A DNA stretch of 64,000 nt, taken from assembly GCA_035079385.1 (NCBI GenBank), contig JAVHKY010000049.1, positions 868,001 through 932,000 of the forward strand, in the 5' to 3' direction. The notes under the pieces were generated by a model. The model was not told where the DNA came from and searched no databases. It worked only from the letters and a program-made list of their open reading frames with translations. Position 1 is the stretch's first letter. The number at the start of each line of letters is the position of its first letter. The stretch is from Aspidiotus rigidus. Taxonomy: Eukaryota; Arthropoda; Insecta; Hemiptera; Diaspididae. This document shows, piece by piece, positions 58,985-64,000 of this stretch. The position numbers and the translations under genes are program-made.

Positions 58985-59350
58985 ATGTCTTCTTCCTTAT
59001 CTCCAAGTTTTATTCCCAACCATTTTTTTTTTTTTAATTGTTTAAGTACTCAATATGGTCCTTTGTATGGTGTTTCAAGCGGGCGTTGGACTCTTCCTAC
59101 TCTTACGTAAACATGTGTTACATCCTTAAGATCTGAATGGACAAATATTTTTTTCCCCTTTGCAGACGTTGAGGAAAACTGGATGTAAATTTTGGAAGAC
59201 GTGGCAAAATTTTTAGACATACTCATGAAAGTCAACTATCTTGCCCTCCTCCGTATTTTTTATGAAATCCCCAGGTAGCCTTAGGGTGATTTCCAAAGCA
59301 AACTCTGCACAAGATGTCCCTGAATTGTCTTTAGGGGCGGCGTGAAGTCT
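58985..59350 (-). mobile_element. Ty3/gypsy retrotransposon fragment, end of integrase
   Basis: The minus strand reads AAPKDNSGTSCAEFALEITL then RLPGDF, and after a frameshift KIFVHSDLKDVTHVYVRVG, RVQRPLETPYKGPY. This matches the C-terminal end of gypsy-type integrase (TSAELV.G..LRLPGEF ... FV...L....VFVR.D..R.PL..PYDGPY.VL). A stop and a frameshift disable it, and no LTR was found nearby. Host or viral lineage cannot be told from this fragment. Confidence 0.75.
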
Positions 59351-59943
59351 CAATAATTCCCTATTTGAGACTGCTTATTTCGATTATACCGTCGACCTCG
59401 GATTTACACCCAGTTGTCTTTATGTGTTGTCCTTCAGACAATTTATTTGTAATTGTAATATCTCCCAACAAGTGAAAAATTTCTTGCATTTTATTATTAA
59501 ATTGTTTATTGCTCGTATTGTCACTATCTTTATTATTTTAATCATGAAATCAACCTTTTCAGGATTTCCTTGATCTATGACAACCGAATTAATGATGACC
59601 ATGCAGTCAGCAATGTGTACCACAAGAACATTGGCTGCAACGCGAGTAGTCCGATGGAAGAGAACGTTATCATTTTGATAGATTGTCATACCACAATTTC
59701 ACATAATATTATAAACTTATTTTGCGTGTACTTCTCTTGTAGTTCACAGAATTTCAATATAAAATCAAATGAACCTATAATTGAATAGTATTCTTCATTT
59801 GCATTATCATTTTTTTCTCTTTCAAAAGTTTATTTACTCAGTAAAGTAGGTAAATGAGATTTCCTATGTTGATAGAAAGTTGATTGATATAAACGTAGTT
59901 CACACCTATTTTAAAAAAAGACCATTATGTGACTGTGCTAAAT
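59351..59943. other. Intergenic, no gene recognised
   Basis: Only short frames on both strands. No repeat partner in the window. Confidence 0.4.
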
Positions 59944-60815
59944 AGTCCAGTAAAATTAGCCATTGTAATAAACAATAAATGGTACTGAAGCGAAATTTGG
60001 AAAAGTTGTTGGGAACTTTCTGGTGAGTCTTTTCCCGAGTTTCCCCAACATTCCGGGTGGCTACAGCGCGTGACAAGTCCGTATGTAAGAATCTAGATCA
60101 GGTATACCACGCGACGCGAGTCACCTATTACATTATTTTCGTTGGTACCAGTAAGTCGTAGATAGGAATTATTATAAAAAAAAATGAATAATGATAAGTA
60201 AGAAAAGATAAATTTCATTTTAATCCTTTGTAAACTCAAAAATTCTCAATTTTACATGCTTTTGTAACTGACTTTCTACTTGTAAGTATTGAAAAATAAA
60301 AAGATTAGAAAATGGAAAATAAATTATGGTATTGATTATAAAGTGTTGATGTCCTCGCAAAATAGTAGATGAAGAATCTATACCCAACCACATTAATTTG
60401 TTCCCGGGCCACTCGACGCGCAGAAACAATAACTCGCATTTTTGTATGGTAGAACACAATGTGCTGCGCAAATCAATGTCAATTATACAGAGTAGTAAGA
60501 GGTGTTCACTTGTCACGCGCTGTAGCGGCGTAACAGTGCATACAGAAAAAATATGTAGAGAGCTTTTTTATAGGAAATTTTACGAGGAACAATTTTTGTT
60601 TGAACTTTTTTTCTCTAAAATCATTTGTTTGCGAATGAGAGCTAGAAAATTAACAAAAATTCTTCTTTGTACCCCCCCTGGGAAAAGCTCCACCCGGAAT
60701 GTTGGGGAAACTTGGGAAAAGACTCACCAGAAAGTTCCCAACAACTTTTCCAAGTTTCGCTTCTGTACCATTTATTGTTTTTTTCGACCTTTAAAATGGC
60801 TAATTTTACTGGACT
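59944..60815. mobile_element. Large inverted-repeat DNA element, 872 bp
   Basis: Arms of about 120 bp: AGTCCAGTAAAATTAGCCAT..., AACAATAAATGGTAC, GGAAAAGTTGTTGGGAACTT and CCCAACATTCCGGGTGG on the left, each with its reverse complement on the right. A second inverted pair, GCTACAGCGCGTGACAAG (about 60060) and its complement (about 60512), lies inside, so the structure is two palindromes in series. Target duplication is ambiguous (AAA or TAAAT/AAAAT). No transposase frame is seen. Confidence 0.8.
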
Positions 60816-61089
60816 AAAATGAGCAGTTGAAAAATGAGTTATTATCTATCAAACGCTTTCTAATTTTATCAAGAACTTTTCAAGTACAATGAGCACTTTG
60901 TATGATTTTGAGGGATAGACAGATAGCAATATATTCATAGCGCACCCACCACATACTTTTTCATTTTATAGAAAATTTTCTTCAGTACCTATATTTTTTC
61001 GGTGAATTCTCTCAGTGCATTGTCTAGCTCGGTAGTGGATTATAGGCTTATTCTTAGGTCAATCACGTCCGATGGTACTGTACTGCTCG
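60816..61089. other. Short intergenic stretch
   Basis: Nothing recognised between the inverted-repeat element and the Jockey fragment. Confidence 0.4.
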
Positions 61090-62460
61090 TTATGTATCCC
61101 AGTCAGTCTTTTTAGTGGCCAGAGGGTGAGGGGCTGGCTTCCTTAATATCGTGCTCCTAACCAACAGAAGGACTGGACAATGATCTGAAGAAAGGTCGTT
61201 CTTATTTACGGCTTCAGTGTAGTTCATGGAAATTCCTTTCACAACAAAGAAGTGAAGTAGGTCCGGAATCTTCCTAGGGTCTGACCAGTAAGTTGATTCA
61301 CCACCAGTGATAGGTCTACTATTGAAGCTGTCCATGGCCTTACCGCGTTTGAATGTAGTTCTAGATGGTTGGAGTTGAAGTCTCCTCTAAAAATCCAGCC
61401 GATACCTAGGTTCTGAAATAAGCCTGAGAAAGTGGCCTCGTCGGCGCTTGGGCTGGCATTGGGTTGGCAGTATACAGCAGTAATGCTGACAGTGTTTCCG
61501 TTGACTTTGGTCATAGTGGTCACTGCCTGCACATTTGGTTCTTGGCATTTGTACGACTCATGATGCAGGATTGTATTTCGGGCAAATATTACCGCTCCAA
61601 CTTGCGCTTTGCCGCTAGGATGATGGCTGGAGTACATAGTGTAGTTTTGTAGTCTCTTGATGTAGTACCGGCCAATGAAGTGTGTTTCCAATACTAGCGC
61701 AATTACAACTTTTTGACTTTATAAAAAAATTTCAAATTCGTGTTTCCTAATTAAAAGGCCATTTGCGTTCCAAGTTAAAATTTTAGTTAACATTATCACT
61801 TTATCTTCTTGTAAGGGGCTCCTTAATGGGGTTTAACGAAGGCATACTTATTGTTCTCTCAGCTGGATACCCTAGCCTCAATGTTTTGTACAGATATTCT
61901 CAGTTCTTGCAACAACTGTGATATTTTGGTGATAGTTTTATCAGGTTGAGTTTTACCTTCATTATTAGCTTCAAGCTGTTTTCCAAGAGCTGTGGCATAC
62001 GTTTTGCCTAAGTTTCTATCTGCAGGCAATTTATAATCCTTGCTTTTTTCGTGGAGTCTTTTTTTTTCCTGTAACATGAGCAGTAGATTCTGTGATAGAC
62101 TTAGTTTCATTTTCGTAGACTGGGCATAATTCGCCGTGTGGTTGCCTTGGCAATCCGCGCACTTCATCTCCTTGTTATTTAGTCTTTTGACAATCATTGG
62201 TCAGGTGATCATTTCCGCATACTACACATTTCGGGGGTCTTCTACAGTATTTTTGACTGTAACCTATGTTTTGGCACCTTTAGCCTACAAATTAAAATCA
62301 TTAAGTACCCCCAAATTTTATTTCATGCGCCGTAAAATTTTATTTTCAAATACTCTCGATCCACGATCGTGCTCCTTCCACCATCAAGCCTACTGTGTTT
62401 CGAAAAAATTGTCTCTATTCATAAAGATGAAATACTCCAGAACTTGTCAGTACCTATTTT
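61090..62460 (-). mobile_element. Jockey-type LINE, ORF1 zinc knuckles and ORF2 endonuclease, 3' part missing
   Basis: On the minus strand, ORF1 first shows GYSQKYCRRPPKCVVCGNDH then LTNDC (about 62290-62190), followed by KCADCQGNHTANY (from 62197): consecutive CCHC knuckles of a Jockey gag. After the ORF1 stop comes ORF2 endonuclease: HPSGKAQVGAVIFARNTI, VNGNTVSITAVYCQPN, IFRGDFNSNH, ESTYWSDPRKIPDLLHFFV and SSDHCPVLL (catalytic SDH). A frameshift near 61300 separates the last part. The element stops at about 61090, before the RT, which is the opposite of the usual 5' truncation. Confidence 0.85.
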
Positions 62461-62478
62461 AGGACACTGGGGGTATCC

Positions 62479-62570
62479 TCGCTCAATGTAAATAAACGGA
62501 GGGGGGCGATGGTGAACCCATAAAGAACGTACATCACCTTTGGGTTCAATGTTTGTTTACATTGAGCGAG
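62479..62570. repeat. Hairpin of about 90 bp
   Basis: TCGCTCAATGTAAATAAAC pairs with GTTTACATTGAGCGA about 60 bases later, and GGTGAACCCA with TGGGTTCAA further in. One mismatch-containing stem and a loop of about 20 bases. No other copy was noticed. Confidence 0.65.
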
Positions 62571-62683
62571 AATAATTCTAGTATCGATCTATTTGTAAGC
62601 AGCTTATTTTATTGATGATATTTAGCCCATAGATAATGTATCTGTACAGGAGTAGCCCTAGTACAAGTAACAATTTCTATTAC

Positions 62684-62978
62684 GTGACCTGTCACAAGAA
62701 AACCCTCCTGAGCGTCCCAAAAAACGACCAAAGAAAAGAGAATGTTTCAATTTATTAAAACTACTTCAAGTCATGTAGGCCTATTTGTCTTCCTTGGACT
62801 CTTGTAAAGGTTTTCTTGTCACCGATTGTTGTGAACTATTGCAAGGAAACATCTTCAAAAGACCAAGAAACATGCCAATTGATATTTTCCACTTGAGGTG
62901 ATTTTAATAAATTGAAAAATAAACTTTCTCTTGATCACTTTTTTGGACATTCGGGGGAGTTTTCTGATGACAGATCAC
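62684..62978. mobile_element. MITE of about 295 bp
   Basis: Arms of about 90 bp: GTGACCTGTCACAAGAAAAC..., TCAATTTATTAAAA..ACTTCAAGT on the left and their imperfect complements on the right, ending GTTTTCTGATGACAGATCAC. The outermost GTGACCTG is shared with the TTA-flanked MITE at 46330. No clear target duplication. Confidence 0.7.
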
Positions 62979-62984
62979 AAATAA

Positions 62985-64000
62985 GTATTTGGTAACACAC
63001 ATCTGTTCCCCAAAAGATCAATGTAAGTTACCAGCAGAACTCATTGGTAGTACTTAGCAGCGAACTCTTTGCGATCGTGACCGCACACTTGCCAGGAGTT
63101 CCGCTGCTAAGTTCTGATGAGGTATAATCCCGGTCTCTCGCGTGACATACGCGATTTTTCTCTGCTTCAGTTTGTAACATCATTTGTACTTGCAAAATAG
63201 TGTTATTATCGACTCTTTCCATGACGTTGCATGACTGAATATTTTCCACAATTTCTTGAAATGAAACACCATGATCATTGACTATAGGTGAGGTGGAATC
63301 AAGAAATAAGGTTAACGACCAAAATGAAAAATTGCATAACAGAAAGTTGAAAATCCCGACAGGCATTCCACAGCATACAGACCGCGTCAAGCATTTTTGT
63401 TTATACACTGAAGGGGGTTTCTTACGTGCCCTATAATCAGGACCATCTTGGGAAGAACGTGTAATTATGCATACAAATTTGTCATGAACGGAAAAATGAA
63501 TTTTTAGTCCTTCACCCTATTTCCTTACTCCACCTCACTACATTTACACTTTGTAAGCATACGTACAAACCTATTGTTAAGATGCTGTCGCTTTTAGATA
63601 GTTTGCGCCAAAAAAAACAGATAGCGATCCCTCAGTTTGGAAAAATTTTACCACATAATAATACCATTGACTATATACGAGTACGTCCTAGTACTAGTAC
63701 GAGTACTTCGTACACAGCGCTTAACGTGAGACATCTGTTTACATTTTGTTGGATACGTGGAATGTTCGTTCTCGTTGTACTATAGTACTAGAGTTCAAGC
63801 ATTCATTCATTCAATATATTATACACTTCGCTTACAAAGTGTATACCTACTGTATAGTCAATGGCTCTAGTGCTCTAGTTGTACCTGAATTTATACATTT
63901 ACCCTACGCTTGGCTCGTGTTCCTAATGCACACCAGAAGAACCTTTTTTTTTCTTCTTCTTTTTCTTCGTCGTCCTCCCTGCGGTGTATCTTTCAATTCT
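62985..64000. other. Right edge, no gene recognised
   Basis: A 126-codon minus-strand frame (63408-63028) begins with a Cys/Phe-rich hydrophobic segment that could act as a signal peptide, but its remainder matches nothing and its 3' part overlaps an imperfect palindrome (CTTAGCAGCGAACTC / GAGTTCCGCTGCTAAG, 63055-63115). I do not claim it as a gene. The last 400 bases have short TAGTAC-type repeats. Confidence 0.3.

Noticed and set aside
60220..60817. Reading frames on both strands in the 60 kb region
   Set aside because: They run through the arms of the inverted-repeat element and have no domain.
63105..63150. CTGATGAG as a hammerhead ribozyme core
   Set aside because: No GAAA or pairing stems follow at the required distance.
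1..64000. CRISPR arrays, bacterial operons or integrated symbiont DNA
   Set aside because: No regularly spaced repeats with unique spacers are present, and the only bacterial-type genes lie among eukaryotic transposons with signal peptides and no neighbouring bacterial genes.

Overview
The window looks like nuclear DNA of an insect, most likely a sap-feeding hemipteran such as a mealybug or relative (inference). It is AT-rich and gene-poor, has short GT-AG introns, encodes typical animal proteins, and is crowded with non-LTR retrotransposons, a Penelope-like element, a Helitron and many hAT-like or MITE-like DNA elements. The organism guess rests partly on two intronless genes of the bacterial-type AAA-ATPase-like/PD-(D/E)XK nuclease family. 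From memory, AAA-ATPases are among the bacterium-derived genes reported from mealybugs.

Layout. 1-6.3 kb: a broken Penelope-like element between direct repeats, then LINE fragments. 6.4-10.6 kb: nuclease copy 1 (a signal-peptide protein broken by a frameshift, a nonsense codon and a LINE insertion), a small TA-flanked MITE, the 5' half of an RTE-like LINE and an inverted duplicate of the nuclease 3' end. 12.8-14.0 kb: a non-autonomous Helitron. 14.66-17.24 kb: an intact 11-exon mitochondrial cysteinyl-tRNA synthetase. 20.2-22.4 kb and 34.5-37.6 kb: two minus-strand paralogous class A GPCRs sharing one phase-2 intron position. 22.7-33.3 kb between them: hAT-like elements with 8-bp target duplications, an I-type LINE with RNase H, a nested transposon and an AT-rich minisatellite. 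39.7-42.3 kb: two short DNA elements and prefoldin subunit 5. 44.5-48.4 kb: another I-type LINE fragment and nuclease copy 2, split by three MITEs. 48.4-51.9 kb: degenerate tandem repeats. 55.0-55.6 kb: ornithine decarboxylase antizyme with its programmed +1 frameshift site. 56.3-57.7 kb: a triplicated exon-like unit. 59-63 kb: fragments of Ty3/gypsy and Jockey elements, a large inverted-repeat element and a MITE.

The intact genes are ordinary housekeeping or signalling genes (tRNA charging in mitochondria, actin/tubulin folding, polyamine feedback, peptide-type receptors) and show no operon-like logic. The points most worth following are the secreted AAA-nuclease family, the antizyme recoding gene without introns, the inverted duplicate that could fold into double-stranded RNA, and the well-dated nested DNA transposons. 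Gene models were assembled by eye from splice signals and reading-frame continuity; no alignment or transcript data were used.
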